DNA of 64,000 nt from Arthrobotrys musiformis. Lineage: Eukaryota > Ascomycota > Orbiliomycetes > Orbiliales > Orbiliaceae. The DNA lies in contig JAVHJL010000006.1 of the NCBI GenBank assembly GCA_036971715.1, positions 3,100,001 to 3,164,000 on the forward strand, given 5' to 3'. The position numbers were made by a program, and so were the translations under genes. A model generated the notes under the pieces. That model worked only from the letters and a program-made list of their open reading frames with translations. It was not told where the DNA came from and ran no database searches. The stretch's first letter is position 1. The number at the start of each line of letters is the position of its first letter. Below are positions 34,771 through 46,917 of the stretch, one piece after another.

Positions 34771-37700
34771 TCATTCAGCTTCAGTGTGAGATGGCTTCTC
34801 GTCATACACTTTGCATTCTTCAGTGACCACACGGCTGCTAAGGTAAGACCCGAAGACTCTGCTTTCAAGACCCTCGAGGGTATCGCCCCTATCGATACCC
34901 TTCTTCCTCGCAGTTCGTCTGAAGTACACCCTCTTCGCCCACTTCCAGGCTTCGATGCCCAAGAAGAACAAAACAGCTGCAACCATGACGATACCCCATT
35001 CCCACGTGATCCCTTCGTGTTTGAACACCTTGTGGTTGATGACGGGGATGTATAGCGTGGGGAAGATGGTAACAAATCCGGCGATGATGGCCCAGAAGAG
35101 GAATTTGTTCCTCCAGACGTCGATGGCCCATTGGGTGAAGTATCTTGTGGATCCGGGCTGCATTCTGAAGAAACTGCGGCGCATGTCTACCATTTCCCAG
35201 GCGAGGAATAGGGCGAACCAGGTCAAGCATGCGAAACAGGTGGCTCTGGCGCGGAAGACGGTGTCGCATTTTTCGGAGTAGGTGTTGTTGCAGTTATCGC
35301 CGAGATCACCGTCGCCGAAGCCGAAGAGGACGAGGACGAAGGAGCAGAGGCAGAGGGCGGCAACCCAGAGGCCGTATACTACCATGTCTAGCATTACTTC
35401 CCAAGTGAATACACCGTCCTTTAGGCTCTGGGGGGGACGTTTGAGAATATCTGGTGTGGCGACTTCGAAGCCTAATCCCATATCTGGCATTCCGCTGGTA
35501 ATCATGATAACCCACATGATTTCAACGGGTGCGAGTGGAAAGACGGAGATTCCAGATTTATCTTTGAAGGCCAGTCCGATAAGTAATGTGCACGCTTGAG
35601 CGATGTTTTCGGCTAGAAGGTGGAGGATGAATTTTTGAATGTTGTCGAACATGCGGCGGCCTTCTTCTACGGCGTTGAGGATTGAGGCGAAGTTATCGTC
35701 GGTTAGGACGATGTCTGAGGCGTCCTTTGCTACGTCGGAGCCGGTTTGGCCCATTGCTATGCCTACGTCTGCGCGTTTGAGGGATGGAGAGTCGTTGACG
35801 CCGTCGCCGGTCTTTTTAATTTTCAAGCGGTTGGGTTAGATCGACTGAAAATAAATGGGGTCTCTGGGTTCTTACCATTGCGACGAACTTCTTACGTCGA
35901 TGTAAGGCTTCGATCATTCTAACTTTGGTATCTGGAGCACAACGGGCGATTACAAGAGGGAGAACAGGGAGTTGATCGATTTCAGCATCTGTGAGTTTAT
36001 CAAAAGTACTAGCCGTCATAACCATGGAGTCGGCTACGTCTTTGCTGAATTGTTGCATTCTGGCGGGGATGATGCCGACTTCTGCTGCGATTGCCTTTGC
36101 GGTTTCAGGGTGGTCTCCTGTGAGCATGTGGACGTTTATGCCGGCTCTGTGACATTGGCGGACCGACGGGGCTGATTCTGGACGTGGGGGATCGTAGAGA
36201 CCAATCAAGCCGCAGAAGTGGAGATCACATTCGACAGTTGAGCGGTCGATTTCGGCGTCGCCCTTGGAGATTCCGTGGTTATATTCCTTGGTAGCGAGAG
36301 CGAGGACCCGGAGGCCTAAACCTGCGAGTGATTCCATGTTGGCGAGAATGTCGTTTTTGATCAATTCGGAGAGTTCGGTGGGGGCGCGGCCTTCTTGGAG
36401 GGTAATGGTTGCGCAGGAGTCAATGATCCTTTCTACGGCACCCTTTGTGAAAACGTGGTTCTTGTTGGTCGAGGCATTGTGAAAGATAACAGACATCTTC
36501 TTAACATCAGAGTCGAAGGGGAATTCTGCAAGTTGCCTCCACAGTGGAGGTTCTCCGGTGGTGAGTTTGAGACGGTTGTGGTCGAATCTGGATGCGAAGA
36601 CTTGGATTGCGATTTCGGTGGGATCTCCTCGGGCGCTCCATTCGCCAGTTCCGCTCTTTTGGACGATAGCCAAGTTCGCAAGCGATGCTACGTTGAGGAA
36701 GGCTTCCAATGAAGCGTTTTCACCGTTCGAGAGGAGAGACTTAGTGTTGAGGGGTTCCTTTGAGATAGCGGACCTGTTACGTGGTTCTCCAGCGTCGAAG
36801 GTTATGCCTCCGGCTTCTGGGTTGAAGGGTTCTGAGGAGACGCCGACGGAGTAAATGCCTCTAGCTGGGATCCAGGCCTTTTTGGCTACCATTTTGCCTT
36901 GAGTCAAGGTACCGGTTTTGTCCGAGCAGATGTCTACATTTATACAATGTTAGCTCATATTCTTCTGAGTCCGCTATCAAAGGAAGGATCTTATATACCA
37001 GTAACGGCCCCAAGCGCCTCCAATGATTTCAAATTACGAACGATCACGTTCCTCTCCACCATTCTTTTCGTTCCAGCGGCCATAGTAATAGTCAATACCA
37101 CGATAAGAGAAGCTGGAATCATAGATAACCCAGTCGCAACCGCGTATATAATAACCTCCCTATCGGCCCTGAACTTATTGGCCCCAAACACAATAAGTGC
37201 ACAAACAATCGCAATCCCGAAGAGGAGGATGGCCAATTTCGAAAGTTTCTTTTGGAGAGGGGTTCCGACGTTGACACCGAGGAAACGACCAATGGCGTCA
37301 GAGACGGTAAGAGTCCAAGCTTGAGCATATCTGTGCGGCTTTGCGGTTCCATCGGGCTTACGCTTTACGGGTCGAATGCGGGACTCTTTCTTACGAAGAG
37401 CGGCAGCGATGGAGCCGATTTCAGTGGACATTCCGGTTGCGAAGACGATACCGCGGGCGCGGCCCTTTGTGACTGTTGAAGAACTGTAGGCGACGTTGAG
37501 ACGGTCTCCTGGGCCTGTGTCATCTGGGAAGGTGGCTTCAGCGTCCTTGCGGACCGGGAGCGATTCACCAGTGAGCAGAGCTTCATCGGTTTCAAAGTTA
37601 ACAGACTCAATAAGGCTATTTAAGCGTGTCGCATAGTCAGCTAGATTTTTCTTGATATTTGTATATGTTGGCCTATACACCGGATATAATGGGGATATTG

Positions 37701-38490
37701 TAAGGAGCATACCGGATGTCGGCAGGAATAGTATCACCAGTCTTCAATTCAACCATATCTCCGGGGACGACTTCGGCGGTAGGGACCGTGAGGATTTTTC
37801 CATCTCGAACAGTACTGGCGGTAGGGGAGCTAAGAGACCTAAGAGAATCCATAGTCTTCTCGGCCTGGAACTCTTGCATGAATCCAACGACGATGTTTAG
37901 GATGATAACCGCAGCGACGACACCCCCCTCGATCCATGATTCAATACCAAGACTGACAGCCATGGCAAGAATGAGGACCTGTAATTTTTCACAGTCGATA
38001 GATCAGCGGGTCTTGTAGTTTTTTTGTTATGAGGAATATACACAAAAGGGCGGGAGACGAAATAGCATATATGACAAGGCCCCGGGGTATATGATATCAA
38101 CACATCCCTAACTACCACAAGCACATCATCTCTATACGTATATGCTGGATGTAATATATCAAAGAGGGCGGATACGGGATATCAATATGCTGCAAATAAA
38201 AAAAATAAAATAAAGAAAACTAGTTTGTTACTGACTAGAGTCATTGCGTTTGCAACTTGTCGGATCAGGATCTTGACGGGTTGAACGCCTGGCCCGTCAT
38301 CTAATTGATTTCGGCCGTATCGTTCCAAGCGCTCGGTGGCTTCTTGGGAAGTAAGACCATCTTGAGTATTTGCATTGGTTTCCTCGACCACTTGGTGATA
38401 AGTCAAAGCATGCGCCGGACGGGAAAGTAAGTTGGATTGTTCCGGCGGATGGCCCTCGGCCGGGTTCGCTTTGTGTTTCTCTCCCATCAT
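34771..38490 (-). CDS. ena1: ENA-type P-IID Na+/K+ efflux ATPase (5 exons, about 1,078 aa)
   Basis: Exons on the minus strand are 38490..38236, 37978..37713, 37615..36999, 36933..35876 and 35811..34771; introns are 257, 97, 65 and 64 nt. The start is placed at the first of two adjacent ATGs. Family motifs run in order: LTSQEA..RL..YG.N.L near the N-terminus, NAMTL-VLILAMAVS across intron 1, GFMQEFQAEKTMDSLRSLSS, LLTGESLPV (about 187-195), IPASLIVVLTITMA, ICSDKTGTLTQGKM with the phosphorylated Asp about 384, and TGDGVNDSPSLKRADVGIAM (about 733). SPSLK and IPASL separate it from Ca2+ pumps and fit the ENA class. It pumps Na+ (and K+ or Li+) out across the plasma membrane in saline or alkaline conditions. 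Splice joins fall inside conserved motifs, which supports each of them. Confidence 0.93.
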
Positions 38491-39951
38491 CAATTTCGCT
38501 AGTCCCAGTTGGAGGGCAGATTCAATTGTTGAATGCCTGGTGTTTAAAATCAAAATAGACAAATTAAAGTACGTTTATCGTCGAAAAGCTAAGATGTTAG
38601 TTCCTAGAGAATTAAGCTTCTTACTTTCTCCAGGATGGATGCGCGAACCAACGAAGGCCCTTATATACCAATGCGCACGCCAGTTAAGCTAGGCTTCCGT
38701 CAATGCCCAATAAAAAAAACGCTAAGACTGCTTTCTACCCGTCTACCGTGAGATAACCGTCTTGCCCAGACCTCTCTGGGCGAGAAAAAAGCCGATAGCT
38801 CGACATATCGAGTTAGGCAGAGCTCCCCACGATTTCGCATTTTTTTTTCTTTCCCTATCACAGGTTGGGTTTCCGCAATTGAAGTGTATGCCGATGACAG
38901 GCATGATTGCACAACAAGGCCTTGGCGAGGTGGTGTGAAGAGCTTGGCATTTGTCCTCGCATTGCTGCTTCAGGCCACGGGAGAATACTTCATAGTGAAG
39001 TATGTTTCTTGGGGGTTTTCAATCGGGATCTTCCAATGAAACTGCTACCCTTCGATTTCGATTGGCGTTGAAGTGCGTAGCCTGCCGATGAAAACTGTGT
39101 TTGCCAGGAATTCGCTGAGAAAAGTCTAGATCGATATCGCTATCAAATTTTGCAAAATGTATCGTTCTTGTGGTGTTACACAGGTTTGTTCTCGCATCTG
39201 CGCGGTGAGGTCAAGAGAATCGTCGGATTCAATCTAGCACAGTCTCACAGCTGAGATTTGCCTCAAACTCCCCAATTGCACCCATCTTATATCCGGGGAC
39301 TCCGTATCATCTGTTTGAGGATATGAAAATTTGATCCCAAAGTCTCAAGCTGAAGGGACAGGTCGAGTTGCCCGAACAAGGCCGTTGGCCAAGGTGCTTG
39401 GCGATGCCGGTCTTTTTGCGTGGTGACGAAACCCGGCAGGTGTCCAACAGCCACTCATGTACCCTCGTTCGCATTTAGCTGTTTTGTGGTGATCGTTCAG
39501 CTGCGGAGCTGGAAGCTTGCTAGCTCCTTTTGGTGGCATTTTTCATCGCATGGGGGTCTGTTATTATTCCAGCGAGTCGACGACGGAGTTAGTCAAAGTC
39601 ATAATCGATTGTCGTATAGGATTCAATTGAAGCCTCGATTGAATGAATGTGAACACGATATACCAGCTTTCCTAGCTTCCACATATGTCTAGTTGTGCGT
39701 TATCACCACTAGTGGCTGGAGGTTAGTGGTTGATGGTTGGTTGGAGGTTGGAGGTTTGGTGGCGTTACACGAGGATTGGACCAAATTCGGTTCAACGCGG
39801 TTGAACTGCTTCAAGCCCCGACGTTCGTTCGAACGCGTAGTTTCAAACGGGAAAACTTCAGGCCAAACTCAAAACCTCACAGCAGCCCAAAAATCTTCCA
39901 ACTACCGCTCACAAGGATCCTGAAGCCTTTGCTTTCCGTTCAGCACTTTAA
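38491..39951. promoter_or_regulatory. Divergent promoter region of ENA-type ATPase and APN1, with PacC-like hexamers
   Basis: 1.46 kb between divergent genes. GCCARG-type hexamers (PacC consensus) occur at 38921-38926, 38943-38948, 39103-39108, 39388-39393 and 39397-39402, the first two and the last two as close pairs. PacC regulates ENA genes in other fungi at alkaline pH. By composition one or two hits would be expected by chance, so the set is suggestive only. No gene is visible. Confidence 0.4.
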
Positions 39952-41894
39952 ATGGCTAAAAGAAACCGACAGGCTCAATCCCCGCCCTCGGACGACGACG
40001 ATTCAGGCTTTTCCCAGGATTCGGACGGAGACCCAGACTTTGGGAACATTTCACAACCTGCAACACAATCTTTGTCGCAAGACGCTCGTGCTCGAAAGCC
40101 CAGGGGTGCCGCGATAGCTTCGACGGCCAAAAGACGGGCAGCAGCCGATGCTGAGGATGATGAGAGCGAAAGCGAAACAATTGTGAAGAAGACGAAAAGG
40201 GTCCGGAGAAGCACGATTATAGGAAAACTGGAGGATCTGGACTTCAAAGCCGAAGAGCAAGAAGAAGGGGAAGAAGATAAAATTTCTTCTTCGAACACGA
40301 AGACCCCGAGAAAGTCTGGTGGAACAGTGAAAGTTGATACTGTTAGCGTCAAAGCTACGAAGACCGTAAAAACTCCAGCAAAGGCTGCGAAGGATACGCC
40401 AAAGCGACAACGGAAAACGAAAGAAGAAAAAGCAGCAGAGAAAGCGCCAATGGCAAGTCGGGCGTTAAAGTGCGCTTTCAGAATTGGCGCCCACGTTAGC
40501 AGCGCTGGCGGCGTGGAAAACTCCGTCACAAATGCTACTATTATAGGCGCGAACTCATTTGCATTGTTCTTGAAATCTCAGCGGAAATGGGATAGCCCTC
40601 CTTACAAGCCAACCAATATATCATCCTTCAAGAAATTTACAAAAGCTGAGAATTATGATTCGAGAAAGTCTGTTCTTCTGATCCGCTGTTATTGCCATAT
40701 TCATGATTCCTTTCTTCTTAATCGGTAGCTGACGAGAGATAAGTCAAGGCACATGCTACCCCACGGCTCATATCTGGTGAACCTCGCTCAACCGGATAAA
40801 GAAAAGGCAGCAAAAGCCTATTCAAGTTTTGTCGATGACCTAAAACGAGCTGAAGCGCTCGATATCGGTCTCTTCAACTTCCAGTAAGAGTTTAGATAGA
40901 CCTCTTTTTCGATATTCCCCTCTAATCCGAACCTGCAACAGTCCAGGCGCATCACTTGGTGAACCGCGGGATGAGGCAATCGAACGAATCGCGAATTCTC
41001 TGAACAAAGCTCACGAGGAAACAAGCTTTGTCAAAACGGTCCTCGAAACTATGGCGGGCCAAGGAAGTGTAATAGGCTGCAAATTCGAGGATCTTCGCGA
41101 CATCATTGCCCTGGTGAAGGATAAATCTCGAGTCGGTGTCTGTATTGACACCTGCCACAGTTTCGTAAGTTGGAAGCTCCCTCGAACGCATCACGCAACG
41201 TCCCACTTTCTTTGCGAAATATCCTGTCCATATCATGCTCATAATTCCGTAAAACGAACAGTCAGCCGGCTACGATCTCCGTTCTCCGGAGGCATACGGT
41301 GCCGTCATGAAAGAATTTGATGAGGTGATCGGTTTCAAATATCTGTCAGCTCTGCACTTGAATGACTCGAAGGCGCCCTTCAACTCGCACCGAGATTTGC
41401 ATCAGAATATTGGCCTAGGTTTCCTTGGTCTATCGGCGTTCAGGAATGTCATGAACACGAAGGAGTTCCACGATCTACCCATGGTCTTAGAAACACCATT
41501 GCCGGATGGCGACGTAAGTGTTTGGGCAAAGGAGATCAAGCTTTTGGAAAGCTTGGTCGGGCTTGAAGCCGATGATCCGACATTCCTAGCTCTAGAAAAA
41601 GAGTATGCGGATAAAGGTGCTGCAGAGAGGAAGGCAGTCTTGGATAAACTTGGGAAGAAAGAAGCGGAGAAGGAGGAGAAGGAGGCAAAGAACAAGGAAA
41701 AGGCAAAGAAGAAGGCAGCAAAGGAGAAGTTGGGAGACGAAAAGGCAAAAAAGAGAACCCCCAGAAAGGCTACAGCAACGGCGAAGAAGAGGGGCAAAGC
41801 AACTAAGAGTGTATCAGAATCTGATTCCAGTGAACTCAGCGAACCCGAGAGTGACTTTGACAGCGATGCAAGCAGCTGCGGAGGCAAACATTGA
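39952..41894 (+). CDS. apn1: Endonuclease IV-type AP endonuclease APN1 (4 exons, about 568 aa)
   Basis: Exons are 39952..40667, 40749..40883, 40942..41164 and 41262..41894; introns are 81, 58 and 97 nt. Intron 1 starts with the unusual GTCTGT; the acceptor chosen restores Y-D-S-R-K-H-M-L-P-H-G, the spacing of the family. A 170-residue acidic and Lys-rich N-terminal extension comes first. The EndoIV TIM barrel follows: RIGAHVSSAGG, LPHGSYLVNLA, FNFHPGAS, GCKFEDL, VGVCIDTCH, HLNDSKAPFNSHRDLHQNIG and VLETPL, which carry the His, Glu and Asp ligands of the three-zinc site. The C-terminal 100 residues are Lys/Ala-rich and suit nuclear import. It cuts abasic sites and 3' blocking groups in base excision repair. 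An overlapping frame could offer a different C-terminus (stop at 41940). Confidence 0.92.
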
Positions 41895-43938
41895 GGATCC
41901 GGTCGAACCTTATGATATTTTTGGACTCCCACCGCGTTGAACTATTATCAATTCCAGTCATGCATGCCGAGCGCTAATGTGGTGAGCGGATTAGACCCCC
42001 AAACAATTATAATATCAATCAGCGGCCGCGTAAAATTGATCCAGATATATGCGGGAACGAGTTTCGGCTGGATATTCTTGGCTGCAGCTTGGTTCGACAT
42101 GCATATGATAAAGATGTGAGCATCGTCTACAATAGTTTCAACAAATCTACTGATTTGAGACAATGGCTAGCTCCCCGCTCGTCGGTTACGGTTCTCGAAT
42201 CAATTGGCACTTTCGATCTGAAAATACTTGTCTCGAAACCAGACCTCGTAGTACCTTAGAATTAACTCCACCGGACACGTGTACGCTAAAACTAACCAAT
42301 CGAGGCCATATCGAGATCGCATCGCAGTATTAATATCCACTTTTAGGGAGTAAATTATGCAGGAGTGCTCTAGAACTTCTAGAGCATTGCTATGTAGTCG
42401 TAATCTATGCACCAAATGGTTTCGCAAATTTTTCTTTGCGTCGCGTTGAGAGTCCCACTTTGAATGAAAAATATGATTGCTCTCCGACAACATGCAACAA
42501 TCATGCCCATAAACCCACTCCAATGTGAATATAGAGCAATGAAAGGGGTTAGCAGAAGTATCACGGCGTCTTCCTAAAAGAATGGAAATATTAACCGCCA
42601 ATAACTGAGATCGAGACGTCACAAAGACTGTTGATTGCATCTTTCCAACCACCCTAGTACAGTCTTAATATAATTTTCTTGGCAACAGTTTTACCACAAC
42701 CACAACGACGAAGAGCTTGCGTATGCCTGCCAGGGGGACATCCTGTAAGCACCAGTTTAGCGGAATTGATGCGGTTCGCTGTCGGAGAGGACAACGGGAG
42801 GCTACAACCTCGACACCAAGGCCAATGCGTACATGTCCGGAGTATTTAACCTTAATCTGGCAAGGGACCCGGTTTGAACGCTCGGTTCCATTTGCATATG
42901 CAGCTGCCCTGGGGCCTGTTTTATCTGATTTTTTTTCCTGTCGAAAGGAAGAATATGAGCCTGATTTTTGAATTCCAGGAATCTGTTCCCGCCTATTTTC
43001 TTTCGACGCCAGAAAGCTTATTTCTTCAATAGACCATCTATTTTCCGACAAGCCGTAGCTAGTACGTCGTAGTAGACACGCCGAATAGGAGTTTTAATTA
43101 CGAGTCAGGAACATTCTCCTAAGCGGGAGCACTGAGAAGCTAAGGCTTACGTACACTTGCAGGGCAAGAAAGCTTAAGCTGAAACAGGTGTGGTCCGGGT
43201 TTAAACGCTTGCTGGATTACGAGCTACCATTGACTGTGGTGTCTCCGGATCCATCAACGACGTTTTATCCTGCGCCCAACCATACACTATCGATAAAATA
43301 GATATTTTCTTAGGGCAGATCCAAGGCGTCAAGGCACCAAAACTAGTCGACTGCGGCCCTGTCCTTGCGTGTATTTGTCTTGGCTTCGGATGTGGAACCG
43401 CATTTTTAAAACCAGGCTTTTATGTTCTTTAGCCTCAAGGTTCCATAACCCTGCCCAATTGAGAGTCGAGATGTTGTCCTTTTGCGAAGGCCTGTCGTAG
43501 TACCATATTACCCCATTTTAATGCTCATCCTGCATGGATATAGAATTGTGGAGCAACTGAGTGTTTATTATCATCACAACTAATGTAGAGCGGGAAATGC
43601 CGTGATCCCTTCTCTGCTTGTCGGAGATTTTTCAACTTGGTCCGATGTCCAATTCGAATCGCGACATTGGGGGACAGGATAGCGTCCTCCCTCCGGAATT
43701 AAACGCCATCCCGGATACCCCTTACCATAATTGAAGGAGTATATGTAGAATTGCAAGTGGCGAAATAGTTGTGATTCGTGGAAATTTCAGACAGGAGAGA
43801 TCAACCTGGCTCGTTAGAGGAGAATATCGCATTCGGCCAAGCGGAAGACGTGATACTCGAAAGACTTTCAATTGTAATTGTGTCAATGCAGTTTCGACTA
43901 GCGCAATGACTTCAGATGATCCAGATCGCCCTTCTGTG
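41895..43938. other. Intergenic, no supported gene
   Basis: 2 kb of AT-rich DNA. Short open frames on both strands (for example minus 42200-42652) have no family features, and I do not call them. Confidence 0.5.
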
Positions 43939-43946
43939 TATAAATA
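43939..43946 (+). promoter_or_regulatory. TATA box of the proline-rich secreted protein
   Basis: TATAAATA, 194 bases before the ATG at 44133. A C/T-rich leader with TTCAATT repeats follows. Confidence 0.6.
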
Positions 43947-44132
43947 CGTCCCGTTCTCGCACTCGAAGTTCTCAATCATCAGTTCAAAACATCAAGCCAT
44001 CTTAGCTACTTCACTTCAAAAGCCTTCTTTCAATTCTACAATACTTCAGTTTTCTTTCAATTCCACTTTCAATTCAAGCAATTGACAATCCTCTTTTTCA
44101 AAACAAAGCCTTCTTAACCTCAAATATTCAAA

Positions 44133-44471
44133 ATGCAACTTTCTACCATCTTCGCTGTTCTCGCCACGGCTTTGACCGTCGCTGCTGCTCCTCAATTCGG
44201 TGCACCGCCATCTGGTGCCCCAAGCGGAACTCTTGGCCTCCCACCACCAAGTGGAACCGGTGCTCCTCCAGCGCCACCAAGTGGCACTGGCGCCCCTCCA
44301 GCCCCGCCAACCGGCACCTTCGCTCCTCCACCACCCCCAAGCGGCACTGGTGCTCCCCCACCTCCACCAAGTGGCACTGACCGCCCACCCCGCCCATCTG
44401 GTGCTCCCCCAACTGACCGCCCATCCTTCAGCGGCCCACCACCAACCGGTGTCCCAACCCCAAGGGCTTAA
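44133..44471 (+). CDS. Small secreted Pro/Gly/Ser-rich repeat protein (112 aa)
   Basis: A single exon with a clear ATG after an A-rich context. A signal peptide (about residues 1-19, ending VAAA-P) is followed by tandem units of about ten residues, SGTGAPP(A/P)PP, repeated with small changes, then a Pro/Arg/Ser tail. There are no cysteines. The composition suggests an extended, probably glycosylated, wall-associated or exported protein. The long open frame on the opposite strand is a mirror of the repeat and not a gene. A TATA box and leader are present. It resembles secreted proteins A and B only in being secreted and Pro-rich; I see no homology in the signal peptide or intron pattern. Confidence 0.75.
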   Translation: MQLSTIFAVLATALTVAAAPQFGAPPSGAPSGTLGLPPPSGTGAPPAPPSGTGAPPAPPTGTFAPPPPPSGTGAPPPPPSGTDRPPRPSGAPPTDRPSFSGPPPTGVPTPRA

Positions 44472-46917
44472 ATTTGCTGAGTATACGAATGCCAACACTA
44501 CCACACCAATGGCATTTCTCTGATAAGCCAAGGATCTACCAGCAATACTTCGGCACAGCGATGGACCAATTTTGTTTCCTAACCCTGCCAATTCTTCAAC
44601 CCTTAGGACATAGACACACTAGAAACCATACTACCTCGTACTCATGGTAGTACAAGTTTCAAAAAACAATCTTTGAGTTTATGAAAGTTTTTTTTCCTCC
44701 GTATTTCGATTCTAAGCGCGGCAACTATCTGGGATCATACAAGATATTCCAATGACAACTTCTATCCAGAGAGCCTAAAATATGTCGACAACATACCAAG
44801 AATAACTCGAGTTCTGACCATCTCACTCTTTGGGGAAATCTTGACCCAAATTCAGATCCGAGCACAGGTTGCCATTTATTCTGATGTTCATATTTTGTGA
44901 TTTACTTCTTTTTTGGATTTTTTTTATTATTTTGTATATAGTTCCGTGCAATATAACCCCGCTGTCTTGATGTCAGCGGATTACTCGCGAAAAAAAGAAG
45001 AAAAAAAACCCCTCTCCTTCTTCCAAGAGTGATAGTTGTGTCTCTTCGGTCGTATCGTCACTAGAATGTTCTGCTGGCAATGCGTTGGCAGCCCGAAATA
45101 CAACAAAGCCCCCGGCTAAATTGTCAACTTTGTGTTGCCTGCGGAGGTCCCGTACAGGAATACAACATCCTCAACGCCTTCTCGCACCTCGCCTATCCAC
45201 TCCGTGGGGTGGCAAGATAATAACCATATACACACTTCTTCCTAACGGCAGGGAGGGAGGGGAAAGTGGCCGTTGGCGCTATGCGAGGTCCTTACTACAG
45301 CAATGTCATTTTCAATAGGAGCGCTTCTGGATCGAGATATCGGAAACGAGAATCGTAGTACCATATATATGACCATAGTGGTGCCTGGCCTGAGTAACCG
45401 AAAGGATTCTTTTTTTAAATATCACAGTTCTGAGCCTCTAAACTCTCGGCGAGCCGGAATTGCATGCATAAAGAATAAAAATTTAACCGGGTTGAGTCCC
45501 TTGATATGATCCTCGCCGATACGATCATTGATAAAACTATAGTGTTGGTTGTACATCGCGTCCGCGATGTCTGGCAGCACGGTTCCCGCCTTCCATTTAA
45601 AGCAGGACGAGGAGCGCACCCAAGCTAAGCGCTAAGTCAAGCCAAGAAATTTATTGCATGTCAGCCTCCACAAACCAACTGAGAAAAGGCCATCTACATG
45701 ATCTAAGCTTCATGCGATACCAATCGCGTCCGCGGTACTATTCGGTTCCAAGATGCGAGGGGGGCCAATCATGATAAGTCGGAGGAACTGGAGCCCGGGA
45801 TTCTTTATCGTCGAAGGATCAGATGACACTTTTGCACATTGGTCGGTCGACTATCCTAACATTATAACTCCCTGCAGAAGCCACTATATGCATGGGAAAG
45901 TATAAATTTTCCCCGAAATGAATGGGAAACATCAAGTACGCCTTAGAAGCCCCAATGTGCGGAGGCGGCACAGCGGCTGTATCAGGTCCCAATTGGGCGG
46001 AGCATCTCACGCGCCAAGATATGGCATTCTAAAACGGCAGGCGCACCGATTTGGCGATATTAGCGCCCCCGGCACAATGCATGCCAATAATGGTAACACA
46101 GCCATATCTAGATCTAGAGTAGCTTTGTTAGCTTAGATGCACCTTGCAATTGACCCTATGGCCGAAGAAGAGATCTCGGAAACCCGAGAACCTAATTCTG
46201 GGTGTGCACACTAGTTCCGCAGCCCCTTGCAGCTTGAGCCTCTCCAATCCATGCCAGGCTCATCAATATATCGACCCACCTTCCTAGTTTCAAAAATCTC
46301 CCGCAGGCGTCCCAGTTGCAATTGTTGGCTTGCCGTCTACCGGCTACCCAATTTGGGACTACAGATAGGTTTTGTTAGCGGCCTGGTCCATCTGTATTTC
46401 TTATTCTTTGCCGCAATTGCGGCTGGGCCTACGGCTAAATCGCAATACGATAGTGGTCATTGGATAGGTTTGGCGCCACGGCAATGCATGACCTCTTTCC
46501 ATTTGGGGTCCAGGTCCTCCAAGGCCTGCTGCTGACTGTATCAAACTTCGATTCGGCGAGTCATAGTTCAAGCTTCGACGCGCAGGGAACTAAGAGTGTT
46601 GACTGTAGTGCTTGTTTTGGCGAGTGCTGAGATTGAGGCAGCTTTATCCCTGAGAATGAGTAGTTTTGTTCCCAGGATAACGAGTATACCGAGCATCCTA
46701 GCAGTTAGCTATGTCTTCTCAGCTTTATTTAAACTAAAGCTTGTCCCCCATCTTCCTTTCGAGTTTTCCTTCATCATCACCATCATCATCACCATCATCA
46801 TCATCTTTCCCTTCTTCACTGCATTCACCGTGCTTCTCGCCTCTCATCTTCTTCCCTTATTCAATCTTCCCATTACAGGTTCAGATCCCTGAGATCTGGG
46901 CTCTGGAACCCTCCAAG
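44472..46917. other. Intergenic and 5' leader of the chitinase
   Basis: 2.4 kb with no convincing gene. The last 180 bases are C/T-rich with an ATC-type simple repeat at 46771..46805 and a CATTACAG/GTT site just before the start codon that could be the end of a leader intron. Confidence 0.45.

Noticed and set aside
44046..44591. 181-codon open frame on the minus strand across the proline-rich secreted gene
   Set aside because: It is the Trp/Gly-rich mirror of the Pro repeat. The plus strand has a signal peptide, TATA box and good start context.
46741..46917. Upstream in-frame extension of the chitinase
   Set aside because: It has no ATG, is a simple-sequence C/T-rich leader, and would bury the signal peptide.
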